DNA of 11,011 bases from Clostridia bacterium (lineage in GTDB: Bacteria > Bacillota > Clostridia > Oscillospirales > Acutalibacteraceae), in assembly GCA_900752115.1 (NCBI GenBank), contig CAADUC010000068.1, forward strand, positions 1 through 11,011, read 5' to 3'. The first letter of the stretch is position 1. Every line of letters starts with the position of its first letter. Shown here in pieces: positions 1 to 6,713 of the stretch. The notes under the pieces are model-generated. The model had not been told where the DNA came from. It saw only the letters and a list, made by a program, of their open reading frames with translations, and did no database searches. Position numbers and translations under genes: made by a program.

Positions 1-311
1 GCGCTGTAGCCATACGGATGAAATGCGGCGCGGCTGCCGTTAAGGCTCACGGCCGCGTTGCGGTAAACGCCGTCAAAGCGCACCAAAACCGTCTCGCCTT
101 CCCACTCTGCCGGAATGTGCAGCGTGCGCTCGTACGTTCCGGCCGCGCCGGGGTAAAAACCGGAAGCCGGACCGGCCGGGGCATCCGGTTTCGTGTCAAG
201 CCCGAGCATAAAATCATGCGGCAGAGCAATCTCCCGCCATGACTCCTCCTCAAAGCTTCCCGGCAGTCCCAAACGGAACCGCCAGCCGTCGTTGAGATTT
301 GTTTTTTTCAT
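1..311 (-). CDS. Glycoside hydrolase family 2 (beta-galactosidase-like), N-terminal part
   Basis: This is the first 103 or so residues of a GH2-type glycosidase, cut by the left edge of the window. The start is the ATG at 311, preceded by AAGGAG 10 bases upstream. The protein opens MKKTNLNDGWRFRLG, then has ALPHDFML, a GxYPGAAGTYERTLHIP stretch and a VRFDGVYRNAAVSLNG stretch. These are the hallmarks of the GH2 sugar-binding jelly-roll domain (LNxGWxF near the N-terminus, LPHD, the YRR-like edge strand and the F.GV...V.LNG core). The catalytic TIM barrel is outside the window, so the substrate (beta-galactoside, beta-glucuronide or beta-mannoside) cannot be told. There is no signal peptide, so it probably acts in the cytoplasm on imported sugars. 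It lies last in the visible minus-strand cluster, but has its own promoter about 110 bp upstream. Confidence 0.85.
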   Translation of the reverse strand, partial: MKKTNLNDGWRFRLGLPGSFEEESWREIALPHDFMLGLDTKPDAPAGPASGFYPGAAGTYERTLHIPAEWEGETVLVRFDGVYRNAAVSLNGSRAAFHPYGYS

Positions 312-418
312 TGCCTGATAGCTCCTTCCCATTCTGGCCTGCCCTCCAACCGGCGCGGCGTCTGAATCCGCTGCGCATACCGCGGCCGCAGAGCGTATTG
401 CAGGCGTGGATCGCCCTC

Positions 419-427
419 ATTATAGCA
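419..427 (-). promoter_or_regulatory. Extended -10 promoter for the GH2 gene
   Basis: On the minus strand this reads TGCTATAAT, a perfect -10 hexamer with the TGn extension. No good -35 is present 16-18 bases upstream, which is tolerated by extended -10 promoters. It gives a leader of roughly 100 bases before the GH2 start at 311. The 312-574 gap otherwise shows only a short GC hairpin and a purine-rich stretch. Confidence 0.5.
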
Positions 428-574
428 CAGCGCGGATCAAAACGAAACGGGGAATTTCGCCTTTCAGGCACAAGGAACGAAAAAAGAAAGAGGGAAACGG
501 CGCGGCGGCAAATGACGTTTTTTCCTGCCCGCCACAATGGGCGGCGCATGAAGTGGGAAAAGGAACGGATCCGG

Positions 575-1381
575 TCACAGCGCGGGGAAAATCTTCTCGA
601 TAAAGTCGGCGACGGCCCCGTCGTTGTTGGAACAGACAACGTAACCGGCGGCCTCGCGGACAACGGGAAGCGCCGAGGAGGGCGCGGCGCTCACATCTGC
701 GGCGCGAAGCAGCTCCACATCGTTGTTGTAGTCTCCGATGGCGGCGAGGATCCGGCCCTGAAACTCCGGTCGGGCAGTAAGCTCCCGAAGGGTCGAGCCC
801 TTGCTCACGCCGAGGGGAAGCAGCTCCAGATACTGCGGACTCGAGTAAACAACGGAAGCCACGCCGCGCGCCGCCTCATTCACCAGCTCCTCGATCCCGC
901 GAAGCTGCTCCGGCGTACCCTCCAGCAGGATCTTAAGCCACGGATCGCGCACCTCCTCCAGAGAACGGAACACACAGGGCTGATGCTGGCTGACAAACCA
1001 TTCGTCGGCCAGCTCCCGGGGAGAAACAAAGCAGATTGCCTCGGTGTTGTAAACCTGGATATTGATGGCCGGCTGCTCCGCCGGCAGCTTTTTCAGCAGG
1101 GGAGACAGCGCCGCGCTGTCGAGACTGTGCGTGAGGACATACCGTTTCTCCGCAATGCTGTAAGCGGCAGCGCCGTTATAAAAGATGCTGGGACCGTTGA
1201 TCGGCGTTTCCTGCAGATATTGAGCGGCGTTATCCGGCGTGCGTCCCGTGCTGACGCAGAACAGTCCGCCTGCCTCGGTGAAACGGCGCAGCGCCTCCAG
1301 GTTGCGTTTCTGCACCTGGGTCGAATCGTCAAAGAGCGTACCGTCGAGATCGCTGAAAAGCGCTATTTTGCTGTAATCCAT
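575..1381 (-). CDS. Cof-type HAD-IIB family phosphatase
   Basis: A 268-residue cytoplasmic phosphatase of the haloacid dehalogenase superfamily, subclass IIB, the family that dephosphorylates sugar phosphates and similar metabolites. All four motifs are visible. Motif I is DLDGT with nucleophile Asp11 and general acid/base Asp13. Motif II is STGR (44-47). Motif III is the lysine of SKGST (Lys194). Motif IV is GDYNND (216-221). The segment between motifs II and III (about 60-185) is the alpha/beta cap that sets substrate choice, and the length is typical for the family. The ATG at 1381 is preceded by AAAGGA. It sits between a GDPD-family enzyme and a GH2 glycosidase on the same strand, so a sugar or polyol phosphate released in the same pathway is a reasonable substrate. 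That is inference, because the family is broad and promiscuous. Confidence 0.92.
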   Translation of the reverse strand: MDYSKIALFSDLDGTLFDDSTQVQKRNLEALRRFTEAGGLFCVSTGRTPDNAAQYLQETPINGPSIFYNGAAAYSIAEKRYVLTHSLDSAALSPLLKKLPAEQPAINIQVYNTEAICFVSPRELADEWFVSQHQPCVFRSLEEVRDPWLKILLEGTPEQLRGIEELVNEAARGVASVVYSSPQYLELLPLGVSKGSTLRELTARPEFQGRILAAIGDYNNDVELLRAADVSAAPSSALPVVREAAGYVVCSNNDGAVADFIEKIFPAL

Positions 1382-1687
1382 CTGTCTGTGTTCCTTTCTG
1401 TCGGTTTTCTTTCTCGGGACCCGGGGCGGTTTTCCCGCCTGTTCCTGCCGGCGCCGGGCGCACAGGCCTCCGGAACGGCGGGGAAGCTTCGCCGCGCCGC
1501 GGAAACGGAGCGATCAAAGCGCCCCGGCGGCCAAAAGACGGACGCCGGGGCTGTCAGGAGGGTACCAAACGAATTCCGGCGGCAATTGCCATGCATGCGT
1601 CCTGCTCTGTCCTCCCTGCACGCCCGTTTCCCCCGAAGGCGGGCGCAGCATCGAAACAGCGGAAGGATCGCCGCCGGTATTCCTGTT
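1382..1687. other. 306-bp intergenic region with GC-rich hairpins
   Basis: I see no gene here on either strand. The region holds three hairpins: CGCCCG (1621-1626) with CGGGCG (1640-1645); a perfect 9-bp stem at 1521-1529/1543-1551; and GGCGG (1425-1429) with CCGCC (1435-1439). There is also a 10-bp palindrome GGCAATTGCC at 1581-1590. No convincing promoter for the HAD gene is visible on the minus strand, so it may be read through from the GDPD gene. Confidence 0.4.
1521..1551 (-). terminator. Possible terminator or attenuator hairpin after the GDPD gene
   Basis: GCCCCGGCG (1521-1529) pairs perfectly with CGCCGGGGC (1543-1551) around a 13-base loop. On the minus strand it lies about 140 bases after the GDPD stop and is followed only by GCTTTGAT, a weak U-tract. 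It could end or attenuate transcription or stabilise a 3' end. A true intrinsic terminator is uncertain. Confidence 0.35.
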
Positions 1688-2554
1688 TTATTTTGCGCAG
1701 TACTGATCGCGGAAGCGGGAAAGCTGCAGCGGCCAGTCGGTCTGCAGGACGTTTGCGCCCTTGCGGATCGCCTCGCCCCACGCCTTATCCGGATCGTCGA
1801 GCAGCGCCACATCGTCGTCGAGGCCGGCAAAGAGAACATGCTTGTCGAGCGAGCCGAGCTTGATCACGTTCGCCCAGACATACAGGTTCTGATCCCGGAT
1901 GAATCGGATGTTCTCATCCTGGAAAATATCGCTGTCCTTCGAATCGGTGATGATCTCCATGCCGACGACGTTGAGCGTCGGATAGCTCAGTACCTGCCGG
2001 ACTTCGTCCATGTTGTAGACGATCGGCATGTACATGTATTTCGTCGGGTAATCGTTGAGGAACTGCAGCTGCTCAGGGACGACGTGTGTCTTGATGATAG
2101 CCTGCTTGAGCGCATGGGGATATTTGTCCAGAGCCGCCGTGAGCTGCGGCAGAATGTCCCACGCGCGATCGATGTTGAAGATTTCGCCGTGGCAGAAATA
2201 GCGCACGATGTCCTCGAACCGCTCGACATGAACCCCGCTGGGCTCATAGATGCAGTTGTTGTAAACGAGGCTGTCCACTTCCTGGGAGGACATGGTCTTG
2301 ATGTTGTCGCTGCGGTTCAGGTTCCGGCGCTCCGTGCCGTCGTGGAAGGCATAGAGAACGCCGTCCGTGGAGCTGGCCACGTCGCACTCAAAGATATCGC
2401 CGCCCATCTCCCGGCAAAGCCGGCAGGAGGGAATGGTATTCTCCACAATGTTTCCGCCCCATGCGCCGCGGTGCACCGCGACAAGCACCTTTTTCTCCGC
2501 GAGCAGAGCATCCAGGGTGCTGTTGATCTCTGCGTAGCACTCTTTTCCAATCAT
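1688..2554 (-). CDS. Glycerophosphodiester phosphodiesterase (GDPD) family protein
   Basis: A 288-residue protein of the GDPD/PLC-like TIM-barrel family, which hydrolyses glycerophosphodiesters to an alcohol and glycerol-3-phosphate. The catalytic signature is complete: VAVHRGA with His28 and Arg29, ENT (39-41), the metal ligands of ECD (Glu56, Asp58) and the second catalytic histidine in HDGT (His71). The C-terminus has the expected strands YVWANV (225-230) and VLQTDWP (269-275), the latter matching the family's final G-x-D-P-like strand. There is no signal peptide, so action on imported substrate is likely. The ATG at 2554 follows AAAGGGGA. The gap to the upstream permease gene is only 23 bp, so the two are almost certainly co-transcribed. 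The permease is therefore likely to import the phosphodiester, but the true substrate may differ from simple glycerophosphodiesters. Confidence 0.93.
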   Translation of the reverse strand: MIGKECYAEINSTLDALLAEKKVLVAVHRGAWGGNIVENTIPSCRLCREMGGDIFECDVASSTDGVLYAFHDGTERRNLNRSDNIKTMSSQEVDSLVYNNCIYEPSGVHVERFEDIVRYFCHGEIFNIDRAWDILPQLTAALDKYPHALKQAIIKTHVVPEQLQFLNDYPTKYMYMPIVYNMDEVRQVLSYPTLNVVGMEIITDSKDSDIFQDENIRFIRDQNLYVWANVIKLGSLDKHVLFAGLDDDVALLDDPDKAWGEAIRKGANVLQTDWPLQLSRFRDQYCAK

Positions 2555-2577
2555 CTTTGTTTTCCCCTTTCGTGTTG

Positions 2578-2973
2578 TCAGGACTGCTTGTCAAATTTAT
2601 CGCTGTTTCCGCGGCCGTAGACAAAGTAGAGCACGACGCCGGAAATGATCATCATCAGCACAGCGTAGACAAAGGTCAGCGCCGTGTTGTCCGCGTTCGT
2701 CTGCGAATCGGTCAGCGATTTGATATAGACGCCGAGCGTCTGGTTCAGCGGATGGTAGAGGAAGACGGACATGTCATAATCGCCGAGAAGCGAATTGAAG
2801 TTCAGGGCGAAAATGGCAAGCACCGTCGGCATGATGACGGGCAGCAGCACACGGAAGAAGGTGTACGACGTCCGCGCGCCGAGATTTTTCGCGGCGTCCT
2901 CCAGTGAATCGTCCAGCGAGAAGAAGGCCGCCTTCGTCATACGCAGGGTAAACGGAATCTTGATGATGAGATA
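2578..2973 (-). CDS. ABC transporter permease, C-terminal part only (5' end lost)
   Basis: About 132 residues of the inner-membrane subunit of an importer. They include the cytoplasmic EAA loop (LEDAAKNLGARTSYTFFRV then LLPVIMPT) that contacts the ATPase, followed by two hydrophobic segments and a short tail ending KFDKQS. The loop and the wording around it look like permeases of the iron/spermidine/glycerol-phosphodiester type (FbpB- or PotB-like). The coding sense clearly extends upstream of the internal ATG at 2940 as LIIKIPFTLR, which is typical pre-EAA sequence, and then stops making sense at about 2970-2976. There the DNA becomes a GH127 gene in another frame. The N-terminal two thirds of the permease are missing. 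Its stop is 23 bp before the GDPD start. Whether the truncation exists in the cell or comes from assembly cannot be decided here. Confidence 0.82.
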   Translation of the reverse strand, partial: YLIIKIPFTLRMTKAAFFSLDDSLEDAAKNLGARTSYTFFRVLLPVIMPTVLAIFALNFNSLLGDYDMSVFLYHPLNQTLGVYIKSLTDSQTNADNTALTFVYAVLMMIISGVVLYFVYGRGNSDKFDKQS

Positions 2974-3150
2974 ATGTAGGTATTCAGGTAGCCGTCGGGC
3001 TCCTGCGCACGGGCGACAAGATCGATGACCGAATCCGCGAGAGGTTCAAATTCTTTTCCCGTACCGTTCTGGATGCAGAAGGCAGCGGCCTCGATCCATT
3101 TATAAAGGTCCGTATCCTGGAAGATGGCTCCCTGATGCCTCCCCTCGATC
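2974..3150 (-). pseudogene. Internal fragment of a GH127/DUF1680 (beta-L-arabinofuranosidase-like) glycosidase
   Basis: About 59 residues read on the minus strand, including GAIFQDTDLYKWIEAAAF, then a spacer, then VIDLVARAQEPDGYLNTYI. FQDSD-x-x-KW-(I/L)EAAA and AQ-x-PDGYLNTY are the most conserved blocks of GH127 enzymes, which remove beta-linked L-arabinofuranose from glycans. The blocks come in the right order and spacing. The real enzyme is about 600 or more residues, so only a slice is present. To the left the reading sense jumps to an ABC permease at about 2970-2976. To the right it dissolves into the opposite-strand LacI gene at about 3144-3155. The open frame continues past both ends only as meaningless sequence. 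Confidence 0.75.
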
Positions 3151-3986
3151 TCACCGTGTTCAACACGCCCGAGATCGTCGACGGCATTGAGTCCTATTGC
3201 GAGGAACACGGCTTCGAGATTGTCCTGGCCAACATGCGTCTGTTCAAACGCTACGACAACAACCTGACCGATACGCCCGAGCATATGGCTCTTTTTGAGA
3301 AAACGCTGCGCAACCTTGCCGCCAAGCAGGTCGAGGGCGTGGTCTATATCGGCTACCATTACCGCCGCGTCTCCTACCTTCCCCCGCAGGGCAGCATTCC
3401 CTTTGTCTACGCCTACTGCACCCCGTCCGAGCAGCGCTACCCCAGCGTCGTCTTTGACAACGAGGACGCCAGCTTCCAGGTCGGCACCGCCCTGGTCCGG
3501 CACGGCCACAGACAAATTGGCGTTATCTGCGGACCGGTGGCCAGCCTGAACGCCCAGGCGCGCCTGCGCGGTTACCAACGTGCGCTTTTCGAGGCCGGCG
3601 TGCTCTACAACGCCAATCTCACGCTCTTCGGAGACTGGACTCAGGAAAGCGGCCGCCGCTGCGCCGGACAGCTGATCGACCAGGGCGTCACCGCCATCTA
3701 TGCCTTCAACGACATGATGGCAAGCGGCGTTTATCTGTGCTGCGCGGAACGCGGTCTGACGGTCGGACGCGACATCCGTGTATTCGGTTACGACAACCTT
3801 TCTCTCTCCCAGGCGTTGGATCCCCCGCTTTCCACGGTGGAAAGCCCCCTTGACGAAATGGGCCGCCGCAGCGCGGCTCTCGTCCTCGACCAGCTTCGTG
3901 AAAAAGACGCCGGTACACCGAAGGAATGGATGATCCCCTGCAAACTCCACATGCGCGCATCGCTCGGGCAGAATCCAAATTGTTGA
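3135..3986 (+). CDS. LacI/GalR-family regulator lacking its DNA-binding domain
   Basis: The reading frame encodes the periplasmic-binding-protein-like effector domain of a LacI-family repressor, from its first strand/helix (DLTVFNTPEIVDGIESYCEE) to the C-terminus. Family features are SVVFDNEDASFQVGTALV, HRQIGVICGP, the R-GY-RAL helix, AFNDMMASGVY, the DIRVFGYDNLSLS strand and the final PPLSTVE...MGRRSAALVLDQL. What is missing is the N-terminal helix-turn-helix and hinge helix, normally about 60 residues, plus the first VIGVIAE-type strand. The in-frame ATG at 3135 adds only four residues of foreign sequence (MPPL), has no ribosome binding site, and overlaps the GH127 fragment. As it stands the product could not bind an operator. 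The complete gene was probably a regulator of a neighbouring glycoside-use locus. Confidence 0.85.
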   Translation: MPPLDLTVFNTPEIVDGIESYCEEHGFEIVLANMRLFKRYDNNLTDTPEHMALFEKTLRNLAAKQVEGVVYIGYHYRRVSYLPPQGSIPFVYAYCTPSEQRYPSVVFDNEDASFQVGTALVRHGHRQIGVICGPVASLNAQARLRGYQRALFEAGVLYNANLTLFGDWTQESGRRCAGQLIDQGVTAIYAFNDMMASGVYLCCAERGLTVGRDIRVFGYDNLSLSQALDPPLSTVESPLDEMGRRSAALVLDQLREKDAGTPKEWMIPCKLHMRASLGQNPNC

Positions 3987-4197
3987 ATTCAGTCGATTTT
4001 ACTCTATCTGTATAGAATTCACCGGCGTTCTGCGCTTTGACCGAAGCATTCCCGCCTTGTCTGCGTCAGAAAGGCACATGGCGGCTTATGACGGCCATTC
4101 CGGTTCTGTGCGGTCCGAGGACAGTGCGGAGGGGAAAAGCACTATCCTTTTTGTAGAACAAATAAAGAATATCTCTAATTGTAATGATTTATGAGAG
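3987..4197. other. Intergenic region after the LacI gene
   Basis: I find no gene here. The 5' part has two GAATTCA copies 30 bp apart (3985-3991 and 4015-4021). From about 4140 to 4200 the DNA is markedly A/T-rich compared with its surroundings. A weak promoter-like pair (TTGTAG, 17 bp, TCTAAT) occurs just before the terminator, too close to it to drive anything obvious. Confidence 0.3.
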
Positions 4198-4244
4198 AAA
4201 ATATCCCTCCGCTGCTTCCAAAGAAGAGCGGAGGGATATTTTTT
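4198..4244 (+). terminator. Strong bidirectional intrinsic terminator
   Basis: AATATCCCTCCGCT (4200-4213) pairs perfectly with AGCGGAGGGATATT (4227-4240). The stem continues inside as CTTC/GAAG around a CAAA loop after a single bulged G. A T-run follows (4239-4244), and the run of A before the left arm makes it able to work on the minus strand too. It lies 211 bp after the LacI stop and insulates that gene from the sensor kinase promoter. Confidence 0.88.
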
Positions 4245-4322
4245 CGGGAAAGCCTGTCTCCGATCGACGAATCCGCAGCCCCCCTGTCTTTGTGTCCGGC
4301 GCAGACGGATGAAACACAGGAA

Positions 4323-4362
4323 ACCTCGAACCCAAAAATTGACAGTTATGTGCTTTCGAGGT
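4323..4362. repeat. Inverted repeat around the sensor kinase promoter (candidate operator)
   Basis: ACCTCGAA (4323-4330) is an exact inverted copy of TTCGAGGT (4355-4362), separated by 24 bases. The left arm lies just before the -35 hexamer, and the right arm ends on the first base of the -10 hexamer. A dimeric regulator bound here would block RNA polymerase. The placement is seen in the sequence, while the operator function is inferred. Confidence 0.45.
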
Positions 4363-4367
4363 AAAAT
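4339..4367 (+). promoter_or_regulatory. Sigma-A promoter of the sensor kinase gene
   Basis: TTGACA (4339-4344), a 17-bp spacer and TAAAAT (4362-4367) form a near-consensus vegetative promoter. Transcription would start about 30 bp before the kinase gene. Confidence 0.8.
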
Positions 4368-4403
4368 AAGACGTGACATAAGATAAAAAAGAGGTGGGCT
4401 GTG

Positions 4404-5699
4404 ATGGAAATTCTGCTGCATCTTCTGTGCTCCACCCTTCCTACGCGTCTTCTGGCCTACGCGCCCTTCCTGCACTCCCTGCGATTCGGAAAGTGGGCCG
4501 TAGCGGTCACCATGTTTTGCAGCCAGGGATTGGAGCTTCTCCTTGCGTGGGGAGCGATTGCGAGCGGTCATCCCGAACAGGTGCGCCTGATCGAATTCCT
4601 GTTTGGGCCGGTCGCCGCCGCCGCACTCTTTCTGAACGTCCGCGTTTCGTTTCCCAAGCTGCTGTTTTTCTCCCTGTTTGTGATTGACTATCTCATGATT
4701 GTCGTGGGGCTTTCCGCCTTTCTTTCCGTACGCGTCCTGCACTCCGCCTCACGCACCTGGCAGAGCAGCATGCTCTGCCTTACCCTGTACCTGATCACCT
4801 GGATTCCCATTTACCGCTTCTTCCGCAGGTGCGTGATGCGTGTGGAACACACCAACGCTCCTCTGCTCTGGCGCATCATCTGGCTTGTCCCCGCGCTGGC
4901 CACAGCCATTGTCCTGACCTTCACCGGCTCGCTGGACGACGCCGTGGTGGGAACCTGGCCGTTCCTTTTCGCACGTGTCGGCCTTTTGGCCTGCATTCTG
5001 GCGATCTACTGGGTGCTCGTGCAGGCGCTGGACAATCTCCAAAAGCAGGCGGAACTGGAAAAGCGGCTGGCGGTGGAAACACATCTGCTGGACGTGCAGA
5101 TCGCGGAGCAGAAAAAGCGCGGACAGCTTCTCATGGAAAACGCCGAGCTGCTTCAGAGACAGCGCCACGACCTGCGCCACCAGCTGACCGCCATCCAGGA
5201 GCTGGCAAACACAGACACGGAAAAATTGCAGAGCTTTCTTTCCTCCCTGATGGAGAGCATTCCCGCCCTGCCGGAAATCTTCTGTGAAAACGAGGCGGTA
5301 AACGCCGTCGTCACGCATTACGCCGCTGTCTGCCGCCGGCAGAATACCGAGTTCTCCGCCCGGCTGACCGTACCCGCAAGCGGCGTTCCGGACAGCGACC
5401 TGTGCGTGATCTTCGGAAACCTGCTGGAAAACGCGGCGGAGGCCTGCGCCCGCATGGAACAGGGACGCCGTTTCGTTTCCCTGCAGAGCGTTCTGCACAG
5501 CGGCGTGCTGACCGTAACGATGGACAACAGCTGCAACGGCGCCGTGCACGAGGAAAACGGGCGATTCCGTTCCAGCAAACGGAGCGATTTCGGCGTGGGG
5601 TTGTCCTCCATCCAGGCCATGGCTTCCGCATACGGCGGAGGCGCGCGCTTTACCTACGACGGTTCCGTCTTTTCCTCCTCCGTTTATCTGAATCTGTGA
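4404..5699 (+). CDS. AgrC-like GHKL sensor histidine kinase
   Basis: A 431-residue membrane histidine kinase. The first 205 or so residues are hydrophobic and form roughly six or seven helices (near 5-25, 33-53, 62-80, 86-108, 120-140, 157-175, 184-206). They are followed by a charged helix, probably a coiled coil (207-255). The phosphoacceptor is in QRHDLRHQL (His255). The N box is GNLLENAAEA (Asn339, Asn343), with DN at 374-375 and a G box FGVGLSSI (396-403). This layout matches the HPK10/AgrC/BlpH group, which sense peptides or other signals with a multi-helix domain and normally phosphorylate a LytTR response regulator. ATG 4404 is chosen over GTG 4401 because AGAGGTG lies 7 bases before it. 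No response regulator or peptide gene accompanies it here. The gene is monocistronic in view, with a convergent neighbour. Confidence 0.9.
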   Translation: MEILLHLLCSTLPTRLLAYAPFLHSLRFGKWAVAVTMFCSQGLELLLAWGAIASGHPEQVRLIEFLFGPVAAAALFLNVRVSFPKLLFFSLFVIDYLMIVVGLSAFLSVRVLHSASRTWQSSMLCLTLYLITWIPIYRFFRRCVMRVEHTNAPLLWRIIWLVPALATAIVLTFTGSLDDAVVGTWPFLFARVGLLACILAIYWVLVQALDNLQKQAELEKRLAVETHLLDVQIAEQKKRGQLLMENAELLQRQRHDLRHQLTAIQELANTDTEKLQSFLSSLMESIPALPEIFCENEAVNAVVTHYAAVCRRQNTEFSARLTVPASGVPDSDLCVIFGNLLENAAEACARMEQGRRFVSLQSVLHSGVLTVTMDNSCNGAVHEENGRFRSSKRSDFGVGLSSIQAMASAYGGGARFTYDGSVFSSSVYLNL

Positions 5700-5753
5700 T
5701 CATCCCCGAAAAAGCAGGACTGCTGCAAACGGAAATGCCGCACAGCAGAAGCG

Positions 5754-6713
5754 TCAGCCGTTCACAACGTTGACAGGGGAGCCCGCAAGAAAGGCGCGGA
5801 CGTTCGCCACGGCGGTATCCATCAGGCGGATACGGCAATCCTTCGGAGCCCAGGCAATATGGGGCGTAAACACACAGTTTTCCGCCGTGAGAAGGGGGTT
5901 GTCCGCACGGATCGGCTCCGCGGAAACAACGTCCACGCCTGCCGCGAGCAGCTTGCCCGAACGCAGGGCAGAGGCAACAGCCGCCTCGTCAAGCAGCCCG
6001 CCGCGGGCCGTGTTGAGCAGGATCGCCCCATCCTTCATGAGGGAAAGAGCGCGCTCGCCGATGAGGCCCTGGCTGTCGGCATTGAGCGGACAATGCAGAG
6101 AGACAACGTCGGAGCGGGCAAGAAGCTCGTCGAGCGGAACGATTTCCGCCGGACCGGCGTCCTGCGGCGCATGACGGCTGTATGCCAGCACGCGCATGCC
6201 CATTGCGTCGGCAATTTTCGCGACAGCGCGGCCGATCCTGCCGTAGCCGACGATCCCGATCGTTTTGCCGAGCAACTCGATAAGCGGGAAATCCCAGAAG
6301 CAGAAATCCACGCTCGAGGTCCAGCGGCCCTCATGGACGGCGCGGCTGTGGTCGCCCGCATGATGGCAGATCTCGAGCAGCAGCGCGAAGGTAAGCTGCG
6401 CCACGCTCTCCGCGCAGTAGGACGGGATGTTGCACACCGGGATGCCGCGGCGCTTTGCCGCTTCCACGTCCACAATATTGTAGCCCGTGGCGAGCACGCC
6501 GATGTAGCGCACCGACGGGCAGGCGGCAAGCACGCTTTCCGTGATCACCGTCTTGTTCGTCAGCACGATCGGTGCGTCGCCGATGCGCCGGATTGTCTCC
6601 TCTTCGCCGCCGAGCGTGCGATCGTACACCGTCAGCTCGCCAAGCTCTCCGAGAGAATCCCAGCTCAGATCGCCCGGATTCTCCGTGTATCCGTCCAACA
6701 CAACAATTTTCAT
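5754..6713 (-). CDS. D-2-hydroxyacid dehydrogenase (hydroxypyruvate/glycerate dehydrogenase-like)
   Basis: A 319-residue cytoplasmic NAD(P)-dependent enzyme that interconverts a 2-oxoacid and a D-2-hydroxyacid. Visible features are the substrate-loop region VLATGYNIVDVEAAKRRGI (73-91), the nucleotide-binding GYGRIG (156-161), ARGGLLDE with catalytic Arg237, the acidic partner Glu266 in SAEP, and catalytic His285 in TPHIAWA. These follow the family order and the length is normal. Strand beta-2 ends VLAYSRH, with Ser/Arg instead of the usual NAD-selecting Asp, which hints at use of NADPH. The ATG at 6713 has AGGAGG 9 bases upstream. It converges on the kinase gene with a 54-bp gap and has its own promoter at about 6815-6843. 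The closest named relatives are glycerate dehydrogenase/hydroxypyruvate reductase and glyoxylate reductase, and the exact substrate is open. Confidence 0.93.
   Translation of the reverse strand: MKIVVLDGYTENPGDLSWDSLGELGELTVYDRTLGGEEETIRRIGDAPIVLTNKTVITESVLAACPSVRYIGVLATGYNIVDVEAAKRRGIPVCNIPSYCAESVAQLTFALLLEICHHAGDHSRAVHEGRWTSSVDFCFWDFPLIELLGKTIGIVGYGRIGRAVAKIADAMGMRVLAYSRHAPQDAGPAEIVPLDELLARSDVVSLHCPLNADSQGLIGERALSLMKDGAILLNTARGGLLDEAAVASALRSGKLLAAGVDVVSAEPIRADNPLLTAENCVFTPHIAWAPKDCRIRLMDTAVANVRAFLAGSPVNVVNG

Noticed and set aside
519..544. CCGCC/GGCGG hairpin downstream of the HAD gene
   Set aside because: Five base pairs and no T-run after it on the minus strand.
299..2620. A 773-codon open frame on the plus strand
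   Set aside because: It lies antisense to the HAD phosphatase and GDPD genes, which have complete catalytic motifs and ribosome binding sites. High GC in third positions keeps the opposite strand open. The translated sequence is arginine-rich and motif-free.
2937..3950. A 337-codon open frame on the minus strand as one gene
   Set aside because: Only its last 60 or so codons (GH127 motifs) look like protein. The rest is the shadow of the LacI gene on the plus strand.
4283..4320. Imperfect hairpin CCTGT...TCCG / CGGA...ACAGG upstream of the kinase promoter
   Set aside because: It has a large asymmetric inner loop and lies outside the transcript, and I see no clear role.
4749..5549. A 266-codon minus-strand open frame under the sensor kinase
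   Set aside because: It is a shadow of the kinase gene, which has H, N and G boxes and a promoter. The minus frame has no motif or ribosome binding site that I can see.
5720..5748. CTGCTG/CAGCAG hairpin between the convergent kinase and dehydrogenase genes
   Set aside because: Only a 6-bp outer stem with no T-run on either strand, so too weak to call a terminator. The shared CTGCTGCAAA with the MITE end is short enough to be chance.
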